DNA of 64,000 bases from an uncultured Bacteriovoracaceae bacterium (GCA_937931205.1 CALHBF010000001.1:1-64000), one strand, 5' to 3'; shown: positions 1 to 11,030, counted from the stretch's first letter. A program made the numbers and translations. The notes: generated from the letters alone by a model not told the origin.

Positions 1-204
1 CGTAACGTTCCTGCTCAGTTCTATCAAGATATCAATTTGTCCTATAACAAGGATCAATACATTGTTGAGTTCTTTGTCAGAAACATCTTTGATCAAAAAT
101 ATCGACTCTTAAACGGCAAATCGACCTCTTCTTTTTATCCGGCAAGTTATCACCGCGTGAGTGCGCCTAGGACGTTTGGAGCAAGGTTGAACTACTATTT
201 TTAA
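1..204 (+). CDS. TonB-dependent receptor, C-terminal fragment (5' end outside window)
   Basis: Open from base 1 in frame 1: ...VEFFVRNIFDQKYRLLNG...YHRVSAPRTFGARLNYYF*, a typical TonB-receptor C-terminus ending in aromatic F. Confidence 0.85.
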   Translation, partial: RNVPAQFYQDINLSYNKDQYIVEFFVRNIFDQKYRLLNGKSTSSFYPASYHRVSAPRTFGARLNYYF

Positions 205-207
205 CTT

Positions 208-1278
208 ATGAATAAAAAGCTTCTTTATAAGATTCACAAATGGTCAGGACTCTCTTTGGGAGTCTTTATCTTTTTATTGGCCCTAAGCGGAGTTTCGATT
301 ACTTTTCGTGAAGAACTGCTGCCAATGAGCTATCCAGAGCTCTTTGATGTCACTCCTCAAGGGAAGGCCCTACCATCCCTTAAACTTTATGAAGCAGGAC
401 TGGCCCATAAGAATGAATCTCAACGCATAACGAACCTCTATACGGCCCACCATGATGATGAAGCCTATATGCTCATGGTGAAGGATGATACGAAGAAATT
501 TCCAATCATCTGGACCATTAATCCTTACACTGCAGAGATTACTGGCGAAATAAGTATGATCAAAAATTTCTATGCCATCATGCTAATGATGCATACAAAT
601 TTTTTCGCAGGAAAGACCGGAACCTATCTCGTGGGATTGATGGGTATTGTACTTAGCTTTTTTATTTTTTCAGGAATTATTATTTTCACTCCTGCTAAAA
701 ACAAGCTGGCCCGTTATAAATCTCTTCTTCACCTTTCTTCTAACTCGCAAAAGATTCACCACCAATTAGGTGTGGCGCTCTCAATTCCACTCCTAATCAG
801 CGCTCTGACTGGAATGTTTATTGTTTTTGATATTCCTTATTATACGGCGAGAGTTTTTGGAACTCCGGTGAGAGTCGAAGAAGCAGTGTTGACTGGAGAA
901 TGTCAGGTTGAAGAAGAGAAAGCTGTTCTATCGACTATTACTCCAGATAAAGAAGATCGCCTTATTTCACTTCACTTCTGCTCTCCTAAAAACTCACTCA
1001 TGAAAGTGACTTATGGCCAAACGGAGAAAGATTTTTTAGACGGCTACGTACGTGAAGTCATTAATCCTAAAACTCAAGAAACATTACAAGTTTTTGATTC
1101 GAAAATAGATCCTGATTCATGGAACTTTAAACGTCTGATGATCTATCCTATTCATACAGGACAATACTTCGGTATTTTTGGCAGAGTGATCAATTTTATT
1201 TTGGGAATGATGCTGATGGTGATTTTCTTCTCGGGAATTAGACTCTCAATTAGAAGAGCAAAAAGAGATTCACACTAA
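208..1278 (+). CDS. PepSY-associated TM domain protein (iron-regulated membrane protein)
   Basis: N-term KLLYKIHKWSGLSLGVFIFLLALSGVSITFREEL, several TM segments, 3 bp downstream of the TonB receptor. Confidence 0.85.
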   Translation: MNKKLLYKIHKWSGLSLGVFIFLLALSGVSITFREELLPMSYPELFDVTPQGKALPSLKLYEAGLAHKNESQRITNLYTAHHDDEAYMLMVKDDTKKFPIIWTINPYTAEITGEISMIKNFYAIMLMMHTNFFAGKTGTYLVGLMGIVLSFFIFSGIIIFTPAKNKLARYKSLLHLSSNSQKIHHQLGVALSIPLLISALTGMFIVFDIPYYTARVFGTPVRVEEAVLTGECQVEEEKAVLSTITPDKEDRLISLHFCSPKNSLMKVTYGQTEKDFLDGYVREVINPKTQETLQVFDSKIDPDSWNFKRLMIYPIHTGQYFGIFGRVINFILGMMLMVIFFSGIRLSIRRAKRDSH

Positions 1279-1294
1279 AAAGTGTGAATCTCTT
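1263..1294. terminator. Bidirectional intrinsic terminator between convergent genes
   Basis: AAGAGATTCACACT-aaaa-AGTGTGAATCTCTT, perfect 14-bp stem followed by a T-rich stretch; upstream stop codon lies at the stem. Confidence 0.8.
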
Positions 1295-1302
1295 GAGATT
1301 TT

Positions 1303-1767
1303 TTAGTATAGATCGCAACGTCCAGAAAGAACTGTATCGTGAATTTCTACATTTTCAAAACGAGGATTAAAAACAGTTCCTACGTTTCTTCTCTCAACAC
1401 GTGCACGTGCCTCATAAAGCTCAATAAACTCAACTTTCTCCTGATCAAAAGTCGTATTGAAGTTCATTTCAATGTAATTAAGATCGTAGAAGTTTGAAGG
1501 ACGCTTTACAATAATTTTTGGTCTTGTTTCTTCTTCGCTGGCAATAAAGATGGCAGAATCATTACGAAGAATTTGCTTGATTACATCTGGCATAAAACGA
1601 TCACTCGGACGATTTACACCCTCCCATGTACAAGACAAGGAATGACGATTAAGAGAATCAATAAGGGCCTCTCTAACCGTTTCTTTATGTTCACCACTAA
1701 GTTCTACTCTTGAACCTAATGAAGCTGTTGCCATAATTGAGCTGAGCGCGAGTGATAAAATATGCAT
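1303..1767 (-). CDS. Hypothetical secreted protein
   Basis: ORF; likely start at MHILSLALSSIMATASLG (signal-like). Confidence 0.6.
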   Translation of the reverse strand: MHILSLALSSIMATASLGSRVELSGEHKETVREALIDSLNRHSLSCTWEGVNRPSDRFMPDVIKQILRNDSAIFIASEEETRPKIIVKRPSNFYDLNYIEMNFNTTFDQEKVEFIELYEARARVERRNVGTVFNPRFENVEIHDTVLSGRCDLY

Positions 1768-1956
1768 ATATACCCCTTTAAGAATATCAGTGCCCACCCT
1801 ATATCACTGTTGAAAATTGATTAGCAATGAAGAGATTTATGACGACTGGACTCAAAGCAGCATTCAGTGCAAGTTATTAAAAAGATTTGTGAAATTTTTA
1901 CTCGTCTCAGATTTTCTCCTCTTCATTAGGCTTCGATCAGGTTAAAAACCACTTCC

Positions 1957-2850
1957 ATGAAAACCATTATCTTTATTGCCCTTCTCTCAAGTTCTCTTGC
2001 TCATTCCTCTGTCCTACCTCATGTGTTCTATGCTCCACAGAAAGTTAGATCAGAGATCTGCCAGAATCCTGCCTTTAAAAATGAGCGGTTTTGGAAAGGT
2101 CTGATGTCCAATAGGATTGAGCAACTGACTCATGGAAAAAGTGATACTGCTAAGAATGCATTCATCACAAACAGTTATCAGGAACTATTTAACAAAAACG
2201 ATAAGATGAATGGCCCTAAGTTCATGGGCTACATCTACACCAACGCATCAAACCACCTAGGAAGACTGGTTCGCTTTAATTCATGGCCCGCTGGTCACTC
2301 TCTTGAATCTTGGGACAACTCTTTTGTAGAAGGAACAACCCTAAGAAACTTGGCCAGAACGACAAACTTTATGCTGGCCCCAAAACTTATGCATCATAGT
2401 CTCAACCTCTACAAAGAGCTATCATGGTCACTTGGTTCGGCGACAATGTGTGGTATGAATTATACTAAAACAATAGTTCAGGATCGCTATCTTTTGAATG
2501 CTTTCAACTCCACTGATATTACGGGCTTCGTAAGATCATTTGTGGCCTATGAACAAAGTTACCTCCAAAGAGAAATGTATGCTGAACTGATGATCAAAGT
2601 TCCAACGAAGGCCCATGTTCTTGATGAGATGAGATACATGCCTTTCAATGGGCAAAAACGTACGAGCTTTGCTGAGTGGTGTGAAAATACCAATTGTGGA
2701 ACAAGTTCATATGATCTTGAGAATCGTATTCGTTATGATGTATGGGCGATGCTTATCGAATTATATCTTACTAAGGGAGATGCTGCTGCCCTTAATGCTC
2801 GCTTAAAAAACTCTAAGATCAATGAAACGCTTTCAGTATTCATGAAATAA
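1957..2850 (+). CDS. Hypothetical secreted protein
   Basis: 297-aa ORF with signal peptide MKTIIFIALLSSSLAHSS; no family recognised. Confidence 0.75.
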   Translation: MKTIIFIALLSSSLAHSSVLPHVFYAPQKVRSEICQNPAFKNERFWKGLMSNRIEQLTHGKSDTAKNAFITNSYQELFNKNDKMNGPKFMGYIYTNASNHLGRLVRFNSWPAGHSLESWDNSFVEGTTLRNLARTTNFMLAPKLMHHSLNLYKELSWSLGSATMCGMNYTKTIVQDRYLLNAFNSTDITGFVRSFVAYEQSYLQREMYAELMIKVPTKAHVLDEMRYMPFNGQKRTSFAEWCENTNCGTSSYDLENRIRYDVWAMLIELYLTKGDAAALNARLKNSKINETLSVFMK

Positions 2851-2856
2851 TCTAAA

Positions 2857-2890
2857 TAAGAGATCAGCACATATTTGTGCTGATCTCTTA
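2857..2890. terminator. Bidirectional intrinsic terminator
   Basis: TAAGAGATCAGCAC-atattt-GTGCTGATCTCTTA, perfect 14-bp stem between convergent genes. Confidence 0.8.
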
Positions 2891-2897
2891 AATCTAT

Positions 2898-3338
2898 CTA
2901 GTCATCAATTTTTGATTTAGTTACTTTCCCTGTTTTGGCATCCACTTCAACTTCAAAGCTCTGGCCATCTTTAAAAGCATCTACTTCATAATGCCAAGGA
3001 TTCATAAAACTGGACTCATAACTCCAGTCTCCTGTTAGCTGATATCCTTGATCTTTGAGGGTTTTACTGATCTCACTAAGAGTTTTTAAATTATTTCCAG
3101 GAATAAAAACATCACTCTCAATGGCATCACCTGATGCTTCATCTAATTCACCACTGCGATTGAATTCAATTTCAACAAGTGATCCTGCTGGGGTTTTGAC
3201 TTTCACTTCATCTTTCTTCAACTCAACGACTGAACCACCTGGCACATATTTAAGAGCAGAGGCCTTTAAGTCTTGAGCAAAAGATTGAGCACTGAAAGCT
3301 AAAAGAAAAGCGGAAAGAAAAAATTTGTTCATAAACAC
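2898..3338 (-). CDS. PepSY domain periplasmic protein
   Basis: Signal peptide; ...WHYEVDAFKDGQSFEVEVDAKTGKVTKSKIDD typical of PepSY repeats. Confidence 0.8.
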   Translation of the reverse strand: MFMNKFFLSAFLLAFSAQSFAQDLKASALKYVPGGSVVELKKDEVKVKTPAGSLVEIEFNRSGELDEASGDAIESDVFIPGNNLKTLSEISKTLKDQGYQLTGDWSYESSFMNPWHYEVDAFKDGQSFEVEVDAKTGKVTKSKIDD

Positions 3339-3376
3339 TCCTTCGGTTTTGATAAAATCATTCTACCGAAGAAATA

Positions 3377-4870
3377 TTACGAGATCCTTTCCACTTTATT
3401 ACAGATTGGTAATGTAAGGATAAACTCACTGCCCAGGCCTTCAGTTGACTTAACTGTAGCAGTTCCCTCATGGGCCTTAATATAGGCATTTACCAGCGAA
3501 AGCCCAATACCAGCACCACGAGATTGACGACTAGACTCTCCTCGAAAAAGTCTCTCCCAAATGCGAGAAATGATTTCCTCTGGAATCCCCATTCCCTGAT
3601 CTTTAACACTGATAACGGCCATTTCATCAATTTTAGAAAGACTTATGATGACTTCAGAATTCTGGGGAGAAAACTTAATCGCATTATCAACCAGATTAGA
3701 GACTGCTTGAAACATTTTTGAATAATCGGCCCAGAGAGAAAGCTTTTCAATGTTTAATTTTATTTTGATATTTTTTTCTTCTGCTACAAAACTAAACACT
3801 TCAGAAACATCAACAATTAGCTGATCAAGAGCGATTTCTTCCTTTTTTAAAAAGAGTGTTCCTGACTCTACTTCCTGAATGTCCATTAAACTTTTTAAAA
3901 GTCTTAAAATAAAATCACTTGCCTCAACTCCTTCGCCCAAGGCATCCTTCAATTTATCAGGATTATCTTCATTCATCGCACTCTCTGCACTCATTCTAAA
4001 ATGAGTCAGAGGTGTTTTTAAGTCGTGAGCGACATTATCCAAGGTTTCTTTTAGCGTTCTTACTAATTTCTCATTATTATCTAAAAGGTAATTGAACTCT
4101 TTTTTTAACAAATCAATTTCATCTCCTCGTCCACTCAAGACTGCTTTAAGTCCTTGTGATGATTTTTGATTCTTTTTGATCACTTCTATCAGATCTTCAA
4201 TGGGGTTTAAGAATGAGCGACTCACTAAAAAGCTGAGAAGGATTGTGACGATCAGACAGGGAATAAATGAAGTTAAAGCAAGGTAGCGCAGATCAGAGAG
4301 TTTCTCTTCTCTTTCTTCTGCAAACTTACCAACTGCAATTCTTCCTCCATCAGGCATAACTTGGGTATAGACTTCAAAAAAATCATCATCGACAAAAGTG
4401 GCCAGCGCTTTTAAATCTTTTGAAATAAGATACTGAGTAATCCTCGCTTCCCACTGCTCCCATAAATCATCCGCTTCATCTCCGTCCAGAAGAAGGATTG
4501 TTTTCTCACCCTTCGAGTAATAAAAATCATCACTTTGAGTTCTGATGAGCATCAGTTCATTTTCATTTATTTTCTCATCTGAGCGAAAATGAGGAGATAG
4601 TGTTTCTGGATAATATTCAAAAACTCTTTTTTTATCATTAAATATAATCACCAGAAACTGCTCATCAATAATAGATGAATTAAGCCTACCCTGCTGATAG
4701 AGGTGATAAAGATACTGGCCCTGATCTTTGAGATGAATAATGTCCTGTTTTCTCCAAGAGTGGGACAAAGAAAAATAGAAAAAAGCGGAGACAATAAAAA
4801 GAGATGAGAGGACTAATCCTACAGAGTAGAAGATAAGACGAGTTCTGATTGAATTAATTTTTAAGAACAT
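3377..4870 (-). CDS. Sensor histidine kinase (HAMP-HisKA-HATPase)
   Basis: [19 protein letters not shown]-box; [39 protein letters not shown]. Confidence 0.92.
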   Translation of the reverse strand: MFLKINSIRTRLIFYSVGLVLSSLFIVSAFFYFSLSHSWRKQDIIHLKDQGQYLYHLYQQGRLNSSIIDEQFLVIIFNDKKRVFEYYPETLSPHFRSDEKINENELMLIRTQSDDFYYSKGEKTILLLDGDEADDLWEQWEARITQYLISKDLKALATFVDDDFFEVYTQVMPDGGRIAVGKFAEEREEKLSDLRYLALTSFIPCLIVTILLSFLVSRSFLNPIEDLIEVIKKNQKSSQGLKAVLSGRGDEIDLLKKEFNYLLDNNEKLVRTLKETLDNVAHDLKTPLTHFRMSAESAMNEDNPDKLKDALGEGVEASDFILRLLKSLMDIQEVESGTLFLKKEEIALDQLIVDVSEVFSFVAEEKNIKIKLNIEKLSLWADYSKMFQAVSNLVDNAIKFSPQNSEVIISLSKIDEMAVISVKDQGMGIPEEIISRIWERLFRGESSRQSRGAGIGLSLVNAYIKAHEGTATVKSTEGLGSEFILTLPICNKVERIS

Positions 4871-5531
4871 ATCCTACACCTCTGACAGTATGTATGATTT
4901 TATCTTCTCCTGCATCAACCTTAGAGCGAAGTCGATGTACCAGGACATCAACCACATTTGTCTGGGTATCAAAATGGTAACCATACACTTTCTCTAAGAT
5001 CATAGTTTTAGTGATGACTCTACCGGGATTTTTCAAAAAGTACTCAAGAAGAGCAAACTCACGAGCTTGGAGCTCAATGTTTTCATTACCTCGAGTGGCC
5101 ACGCGGGAAATGAGATTAAGTTTTAGATCTTTAAAGCTGAGTTCATTAATAACCTTGATTGGTTCTTTAGAATATCTTCTATGAATGACCTGCATTCGTG
5201 CATACAGCTCAGAAAAAGAAAAAGGTTTTTCTAAGTAATCATCTGCTCCGTATTCTAATCCTTCGACTTTTTCTTCAACCGATCTTTTAGCACTAAGGAT
5301 AATCACAGGAATGGATTCTCCATTTTTTCTAATTGTCTGAAGAAATGTGAGTCCATCCATTCGTGGCATCATCACATCAAGCACGATGATATCGATTGAT
5401 TTCTCAAGCGATAAGATTTCGAGTGCAGAGATTCCGTCATCAGCAGTAAAAGTCTGACACTGGTTTTCCTGCAAACCTTTTACAATAAAATCACGAATTT
5501 TTTTATCATCTTCAACGACTAAAACTCTCAT
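4854..5531 (-). CDS. OmpR/PhoB family response regulator
   Basis: [16 protein letters not shown]...[12 protein letters not shown]...[12 protein letters not shown]; overlaps the HK start. Confidence 0.93.
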   Translation of the reverse strand: MRVLVVEDDKKIRDFIVKGLQENQCQTFTADDGISALEILSLEKSIDIIVLDVMMPRMDGLTFLQTIRKNGESIPVIILSAKRSVEEKVEGLEYGADDYLEKPFSFSELYARMQVIHRRYSKEPIKVINELSFKDLKLNLISRVATRGNENIELQAREFALLEYFLKNPGRVITKTMILEKVYGYHFDTQTNVVDVLVHRLRSKVDAGEDKIIHTVRGVGYVLKN

Positions 5532-5613
5532 ACTTTGTTATAACCGATAAGTCTGAGTAAGAGCAGATATTTGGTCCAACATGACAAACTTGTAATGATT
5601 GGACCAATCAATT

Positions 5614-6237
5614 TTAATTGAAACTATTCACAATTCCATAAGTTACAAGGATATTAACAACAATGGCCCCAATAAACCAAAGATAAGGTTTTGGACTATT
5701 ATCCTCAGCGTTTCTCATCTGCCCAATGGCCAGTTTCAGTTGACGCTGCTCAATTTCCATCGAGGAAATACGGTCACGAAGAGCATGATCATTCTGCTGC
5801 TCACCTGCCTTTCTTTCCACTTCCTTTAACTGATCTTTGAGCTGGTCCTTAGATTCTTTTAAGTCTTTATCCAGCTGTTCAAAATCGGTCGTTAAGTCTT
5901 CTAGTGCCGCATGAATTTTAATTCCGTTGCGGTTTACAATAAGAATTCTTTCATTCAATTGGGTATTGAGGTCGATTATTTTTGTGATGGCCAAAGGAGC
6001 CCCGAAAAGTTTTCCTAGAAAGCCTTTCTTGGTGTATTCATCACAAATTTTCTTCGTTTCTAAGAGAGATACTGATAATGAAAAAGCTTCCAGAACAACC
6101 GGATCGCGCTTTGGCTTCTCGCTGGTAAAATTAAACTCGGGCTGATTTGAAGTAGAGGCATGTGGCGGTGGAGTAAACCCAGTAAATGACCCATTCATCA
6201 TTGTTCCATCCTTGAAATAATTTTGGGATACCTTCAT
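5614..6237 (-). CDS. Hypothetical protein with coiled coil and C-terminal TM segment
   Basis: 207-aa ORF; coiled-coil-like DLKESKDQLKDQLKEVERKAGEQ; C-terminal hydrophobic segment. Confidence 0.65.
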   Translation of the reverse strand: MKVSQNYFKDGTMMNGSFTGFTPPPHASTSNQPEFNFTSEKPKRDPVVLEAFSLSVSLLETKKICDEYTKKGFLGKLFGAPLAITKIIDLNTQLNERILIVNRNGIKIHAALEDLTTDFEQLDKDLKESKDQLKDQLKEVERKAGEQQNDHALRDRISSMEIEQRQLKLAIGQMRNAEDNSPKPYLWFIGAIVVNILVTYGIVNSFN

Positions 6238-6301
6238 TCTATCTCAAAACAGGGCTAAGCTATTAATAATTTAATCTTTGCCTACCTGTCTCATTTCCGA
6301 C

Positions 6302-6328
6302 TAAACTCGTAACCTTTTTTGCCGATAA
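6302..6328 (+). promoter_or_regulatory. Sigma-28 (FliA)-like promoter
   Basis: TAAACTCG-N11-GCCGATAA; matches consensus TAAAGTTT-N11-GCCGATAA with exact spacing and a full -10 match, 7 nt before the ATG at 6336. Confidence 0.65.
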
Positions 6329-6335
6329 GTACCCC

Positions 6336-7436
6336 ATGAAATATCTCTTAGTGGCCCTACTCCTTAGTTCATCATGCTCTTCGTTCCGTTCACCTTCCAG
6401 CGATACTGAGCTGGAGACTGTAAGTTTTAGAAACAAAAAACTTGAGAAAAAGTTCTTAAGGGCAAGCTATGCTCATCTGGATGAAGCTACTTTTGAGACA
6501 AAATTTCAATTATCCCTTGAGCGCCCTCTGCTCTTTTACCGCTCTTATGTGAATTCCTTCTATTCAGAAACACAGATCAAAGGTCATCTCAATACAGCAG
6601 GAACATGTATGGGAGATGCTCACCCAGAAAACTTTGGTTTTATTTCATTCAATAAAATCCCTTATTATGTCTTCAATGACATTGATGATTCAGGTAACTG
6701 TCCTATTGGACTAGATGTACTCCGCTACTTTGCGGCCTTGAAACTCACTGATATTTCCGATCATGACTTTGAAAAACTTGCTCATCTCTTTGAAGCCTAT
6801 GCCGCTGGGAATAAGCAGGAGAAATTTAATTTTAAACTTCCCGATCTTATCCGTGCCAACGAAAAGAATTTAAAGAAAAATACTGATGGTGATAAATTCT
6901 TGAGCAGAGAAAATCTAGAACCGCTTGGAAAATCTGAAAAGCAAAGAATCATAACGGCCCTCAAAGGACAAGTTCCGGGTCTTGAGATCCTAGATATTGC
7001 CTCATATACCAAGAGCGATGGTGGCAGTGGCGGACTTAAAAGATACTGGCTTATTGTTAAGAGTGCTAACGGCCATAGAGAGTTGATCGAATTCAAAGAG
7101 CAAGTCTCTCCAGCGGTTGCTTGGACAGGTGTGCAGCAAGATCCTGCAAGAAGTGCGACTCCCCAATTCATCTGGGGCACATTTCCTGACTACTACGGTT
7201 ATGTATATTTTGATCAAACACTATTTTTAACAAGAACACGTGCCGATGACTTTATCGATCTGGGAAAATTAAATGCAGAAGATCGGTTTAAGCTTCTTAG
7301 TTACCAGGTTTTTATCATGGCGAAGTTCCATCAATCTCGCTTGCAAAGTGTCGGGGGAATTAAGGCACAGTGGATCATCTATAACTCTCAAAGAGTTTCT
7401 CAAAGATACATCGATGCGTTTAATGCTTACCGATAA
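6336..7436 (+). CDS. DUF2252 family protein, probably exported or lipoprotein
   Basis: GTCMGDAHPENFGFISFNKIPYYVFNDIDDSGNCPIGLDVLRYFAALKL; N-term MKYLLVALLLSSSCSSF. Confidence 0.8.
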   Translation: MKYLLVALLLSSSCSSFRSPSSDTELETVSFRNKKLEKKFLRASYAHLDEATFETKFQLSLERPLLFYRSYVNSFYSETQIKGHLNTAGTCMGDAHPENFGFISFNKIPYYVFNDIDDSGNCPIGLDVLRYFAALKLTDISDHDFEKLAHLFEAYAAGNKQEKFNFKLPDLIRANEKNLKKNTDGDKFLSRENLEPLGKSEKQRIITALKGQVPGLEILDIASYTKSDGGSGGLKRYWLIVKSANGHRELIEFKEQVSPAVAWTGVQQDPARSATPQFIWGTFPDYYGYVYFDQTLFLTRTRADDFIDLGKLNAEDRFKLLSYQVFIMAKFHQSRLQSVGGIKAQWIIYNSQRVSQRYIDAFNAYR

Positions 7437-7494
7437 CTATCTTTTTTGAAAGATATTCCCTCTCGCTAGAAGGCAAAGTATAATCATTCAATCT

Positions 7495-9243
7495 ATGAAT
7501 GATCAATTTTCCTTCCTTCAATTTCTAAAATCCCTTATTGCTCGCAGAAAATGGAGCTATTCTGGTGGAATTGTCTCTGTCATCCTTCTTGATGCTGTTG
7601 ATATGCTGCCGGCCCTGCTTGTTAAAGATATTACCGATCAAGTACAGAAAGATCATCAAAACTTTGATGTTCTTCCCTATTCATTTGCACTCATTGGCTG
7701 TTATTTCCTGATCGCTCTTTTGAGAATGGGATGGCGCTTTCTCCTGATGATTCCTTCTCGTCATATCGAGCAGGAATTAAGACAGGAAGCTTATGAAAAA
7801 TTACTCTCATCCAATTTTATCAAAGTCTCTCATTTAAAAACGGGAGATGTGGTCAGTTCTCTATCCCAGGAATTAAGTAATCTCAGAATGTTCATGGGCC
7901 CAGGGATTCTTGTCTTCTTTGACTCTCTTGCTTACATGATTTTCATTCCCATCACCCTATTCTACATTTTAGGAACTGCTGCTGCCTGGGTACTTCTTCC
8001 CTTCACTCTTTTAATTATTGTTGTCTCTATTGTTCATCAACCTATTGAAAAAGGTTTTGAGGCCATTTCCAAAGAACTGGGAAATCTCTCACAATTTGTA
8101 TTTGAAGAAACTCAAGGCGTGCGATTTTTCAGAACAGAAGGTCTTACTCAAGTTAGAAGAAAAAAATATGACTATCTTCTCAACTCTCTTCTCTCAAAAC
8201 AGTTAAATGTTTCAAAATGGGAATTGGGTCTAGACTCTACTCTCCAGCTAGTTCTTCAGTGCGGCTACTTTGCAGTACTAGTGCTTGCCTGGCAAGGTCA
8301 CAGTTCTATGGCACAAGGCTTAGGAGCGCTGACTGTTACGATTCAACTTCTAGATAAACTCGCCTGGCCCCTTATGAGCATTGGATACATTATGGATCTC
8401 TATCAGCAGGCAAATAACGGAGCGAAAAGAATTCATCAAATTACTTCTTTATCCGGTAAAAAAGACGGTTCTATCAACCTATCAGATGATATTGAAAAAA
8501 TTAAACTTCAAAACCTGAATGTTTTCGCTGTTGATGGCAGAAAACTTCTTAGTGATATCAACCTAGAAATTAAAAAGGGTGAACATATCGCACTCGTCGG
8601 CACTGTCGGCTCTGGGAAAACAGTTCTGCTCCAGGCCCTGGCAGGACTTTGGGAAACAGATCAGATTAAATTTGATCAATTCCAGTTCAATGAAGTTTCC
8701 TATGATCAATTAAGACGGAATAGCCTGCTCAAGATCATTTCTTACATCCCACAAACACCTCAGATATTTAGCCGTACTCTGGGAATGAATATTTCTCCTC
8801 GAAAAAAATTTCACTCGAAGGATATGTGGAATTCTCTAGAAAAAGCTGACCTGGCAGTGGATGTAAAACGCTTGCCTGAAGAACTCAGTACTCAGATTGG
8901 TGAAAAGGGAGTCAATCTTTCAGGTGGCCAAAAACAGCGCACACTTATTGCTAGATCCTTCCATTCAAGTGGAAAGATCTATCTTTGGGATGATGCCATC
9001 AGTGCGCTTGATCCCGCTACAGAGAAAAAAATTATTAATACCCTTAGAACTCTTAATAAAGAAGCGATTCTCGTTCTTGCAACACACCGACTGAGTTCAC
9101 TGAAGAATTTTGATCGAATCATTGTTCTCGAAAAAGGTCGAATTGTGAAAAGCGGACGTTTTGAAGATATTCGAAAAGATCATGAACTTTTCCGAACTCT
9201 TTCTCAAGACGAAAAAGAAAGTCAAAAGCCAGAGGTCCCATGA
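7495..9243 (+). CDS. ABC transporter, TM + ATPase half transporter
   Basis: Walker A VGTVGSGKT, LSGGQKQR signature, N-terminal TM domain. Confidence 0.92.
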   Translation: MNDQFSFLQFLKSLIARRKWSYSGGIVSVILLDAVDMLPALLVKDITDQVQKDHQNFDVLPYSFALIGCYFLIALLRMGWRFLLMIPSRHIEQELRQEAYEKLLSSNFIKVSHLKTGDVVSSLSQELSNLRMFMGPGILVFFDSLAYMIFIPITLFYILGTAAAWVLLPFTLLIIVVSIVHQPIEKGFEAISKELGNLSQFVFEETQGVRFFRTEGLTQVRRKKYDYLLNSLLSKQLNVSKWELGLDSTLQLVLQCGYFAVLVLAWQGHSSMAQGLGALTVTIQLLDKLAWPLMSIGYIMDLYQQANNGAKRIHQITSLSGKKDGSINLSDDIEKIKLQNLNVFAVDGRKLLSDINLEIKKGEHIALVGTVGSGKTVLLQALAGLWETDQIKFDQFQFNEVSYDQLRRNSLLKIISYIPQTPQIFSRTLGMNISPRKKFHSKDMWNSLEKADLAVDVKRLPEELSTQIGEKGVNLSGGQKQRTLIARSFHSSGKIYLWDDAISALDPATEKKIINTLRTLNKEAILVLATHRLSSLKNFDRIIVLEKGRIVKSGRFEDIRKDHELFRTLSQDEKESQKPEVP

Positions 9244-11030
9244 TTGATTTAGAACTTCGTGAACACGAAGAAAAAAAATATCACTTTCGTCCTTTTAGTC
9301 TCCAATTCTCCAAGGCCCACGAATGGGATGGAGTAGCAAAAGATATTAAATGGCTCTTCCCTTGGATTTATCCGATGAGGAAGAAATTATTTTTCGCTCT
9401 CTCTTTCTTTTTCATTGCGACTTTCATTCGCATCTCATTGCCAAAAATTATTGCTAAGATCATTGATGATGTTTTAGTTAAGCAGATCACTCCTTTCACT
9501 TTCTGGGCCAGCATTTTTGTTGGGGCCATTATTTTTAAAATTATCGCAGACATCTCCTATAAGTGGATTGTCACTAAATGCGGTCAAAATATTACCAAGA
9601 CATTAAGATCTGATGTTTTCTACCAACTAGGTCGCTTTCCGATGGCCTTCTTTGATCAGAACGCTTCAGGTAAGTTAATCAGTCGCTGTGTGAATGATGT
9701 TACTAATCTTTCATCTTTCTTCACCGCCAACTTTTTCACTGTTATCGCTGATTTTGCCCTTATTATCGGTGCGACTCTCTTCATGTTCACCATCTCACCA
9801 GGGGCTGCGCTTATTGTGGCGTTAATGATTTTGCCACTCACGATCTTTATGCTCAATGTTTCCCAGGCACAAATGCGTTGGGGAAGAGATCAGCGAAATC
9901 TTCTTTCTCGCCTCTCTTCCCATACGGCCGATACGATGAATAACCTTGCTATTCTTCACTCTCAAGATCTCTCTGAGAAATGGAGTGAAAGGCATAGTAA
10001 ACTTCAGGATATTTTTTCAGGATTCACCATTCGAAATATCCTTACATGGGGAAGTTTTTCTTCTACTCACGTTTTTATCATGGGAATTACCTATGCCTCA
10101 GTGATTACCCTTGGTGTTTTCAATTTTCAAAATGGTTCAATGACCATCGGAAATATGATTGCCTCTTTCACTTACGTGGGACTTATCTTCGGCCCTTTTA
10201 TTGAGATTTCTGAAAAGCTCAACATGATGGTAACAGCACTCGGATCAGTTAAAAGACTTCGTGGTCTTCTTCCAGAAAATATTAAGCAAGTTCTTGAAGC
10301 TCCTAAAGATTTAGCTCCTGCTCCCCAAGGAAATATTGTTTTTGAAAACATTTTCTTTTCATACCGCTATGATACCTATCTCTTCGAGAATTTTAATCTA
10401 ACTATTCCTGAAGGTGAAGTAACCGCACTAGTGGGAAGAACAGGATCTGGGAAAACAACACTTGCTCAACTGATGCTTGGACTCTATCCCATTAATTCGG
10501 GAAGAATTCTCTGGGGCGAAGAAGACCTGACTTCACTTAACTCTACCCGCCGAGCAAGATGGATCAGTCACGTCTCTCAAGACCTATTTGTCTTTACTGA
10601 TACCATTCGCGAAAACCTTCGTATGTGGAATGAGGAAATTAGCGATGAGTTGATCTGGGATCGCCTAAAACTTGTAGGACTTCAGGAAAAGATCGCAAGC
10701 TTTGAAGACAAACTTGATATGATCGTCAAAGCGGAAACTCTTCCTCTTTCTCAAGGAGAAAAACAGCTTCTGCTTCTTTGCCGTGCTTTGCTTCAAGACC
10801 CAAAACTCTTAGTATTCGATGAGGCCACTGCCAACCTTGATCAATTGACCGAAGAAGAGTGGCTTAAAAACGTAGGACTTCTTTTTCACGGCAGGACAAC
10901 TCTTTTCATTGCTCACCGAATTGAAACCTTGAGACTTGCTACTAATATTGTTGTTCTTGAAAATGGAAAAATTCTCAAAACTTTCAGAAAGCCCAAAGGC
11001 AATCCTGTCACTGAACAGGAACTCCACTGA
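9240..11030 (+). CDS. ABC transporter, TM + ATPase half transporter (partner)
   Basis: Walker A VGRTGSGKTT; LSQGEKQLLLLCRALLQDPKLLVFDEAT; 4-bp overlap with the preceding ABC gene. Confidence 0.92.
   Translation: MIDLELREHEEKKYHFRPFSLQFSKAHEWDGVAKDIKWLFPWIYPMRKKLFFALSFFFIATFIRISLPKIIAKIIDDVLVKQITPFTFWASIFVGAIIFKIIADISYKWIVTKCGQNITKTLRSDVFYQLGRFPMAFFDQNASGKLISRCVNDVTNLSSFFTANFFTVIADFALIIGATLFMFTISPGAALIVALMILPLTIFMLNVSQAQMRWGRDQRNLLSRLSSHTADTMNNLAILHSQDLSEKWSERHSKLQDIFSGFTIRNILTWGSFSSTHVFIMGITYASVITLGVFNFQNGSMTIGNMIASFTYVGLIFGPFIEISEKLNMMVTALGSVKRLRGLLPENIKQVLEAPKDLAPAPQGNIVFENIFFSYRYDTYLFENFNLTIPEGEVTALVGRTGSGKTTLAQLMLGLYPINSGRILWGEEDLTSLNSTRRARWISHVSQDLFVFTDTIRENLRMWNEEISDELIWDRLKLVGLQEKIASFEDKLDMIVKAETLPLSQGEKQLLLLCRALLQDPKLLVFDEATANLDQLTEEEWLKNVGLLFHGRTTLFIAHRIETLRLATNIVVLENGKILKTFRKPKGNPVTEQELH

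Noticed and set aside
3055-3276. Short plus-strand ORF within the PepSY gene
   Set aside because: Antisense to a well-supported CDS with no recognisable protein features; the same applies to most other 60-100 aa shadow ORFs in the track
5543-5550. ACCGATAA motif resembling a sigma-28 -10
   Set aside because: No TAAA-like -35 at the required 11-nt spacing, and it points away from the neighbouring minus-strand response regulator
6797-7180. 127-aa minus-strand ORF inside the DUF2252 gene
   Set aside because: Fully antisense to a conserved family gene; likely a shadow ORF
7429-7436. ACCGATAA at the end of the DUF2252 gene
   Set aside because: Part of the coding region and stop codon; no -35 element at the correct distance
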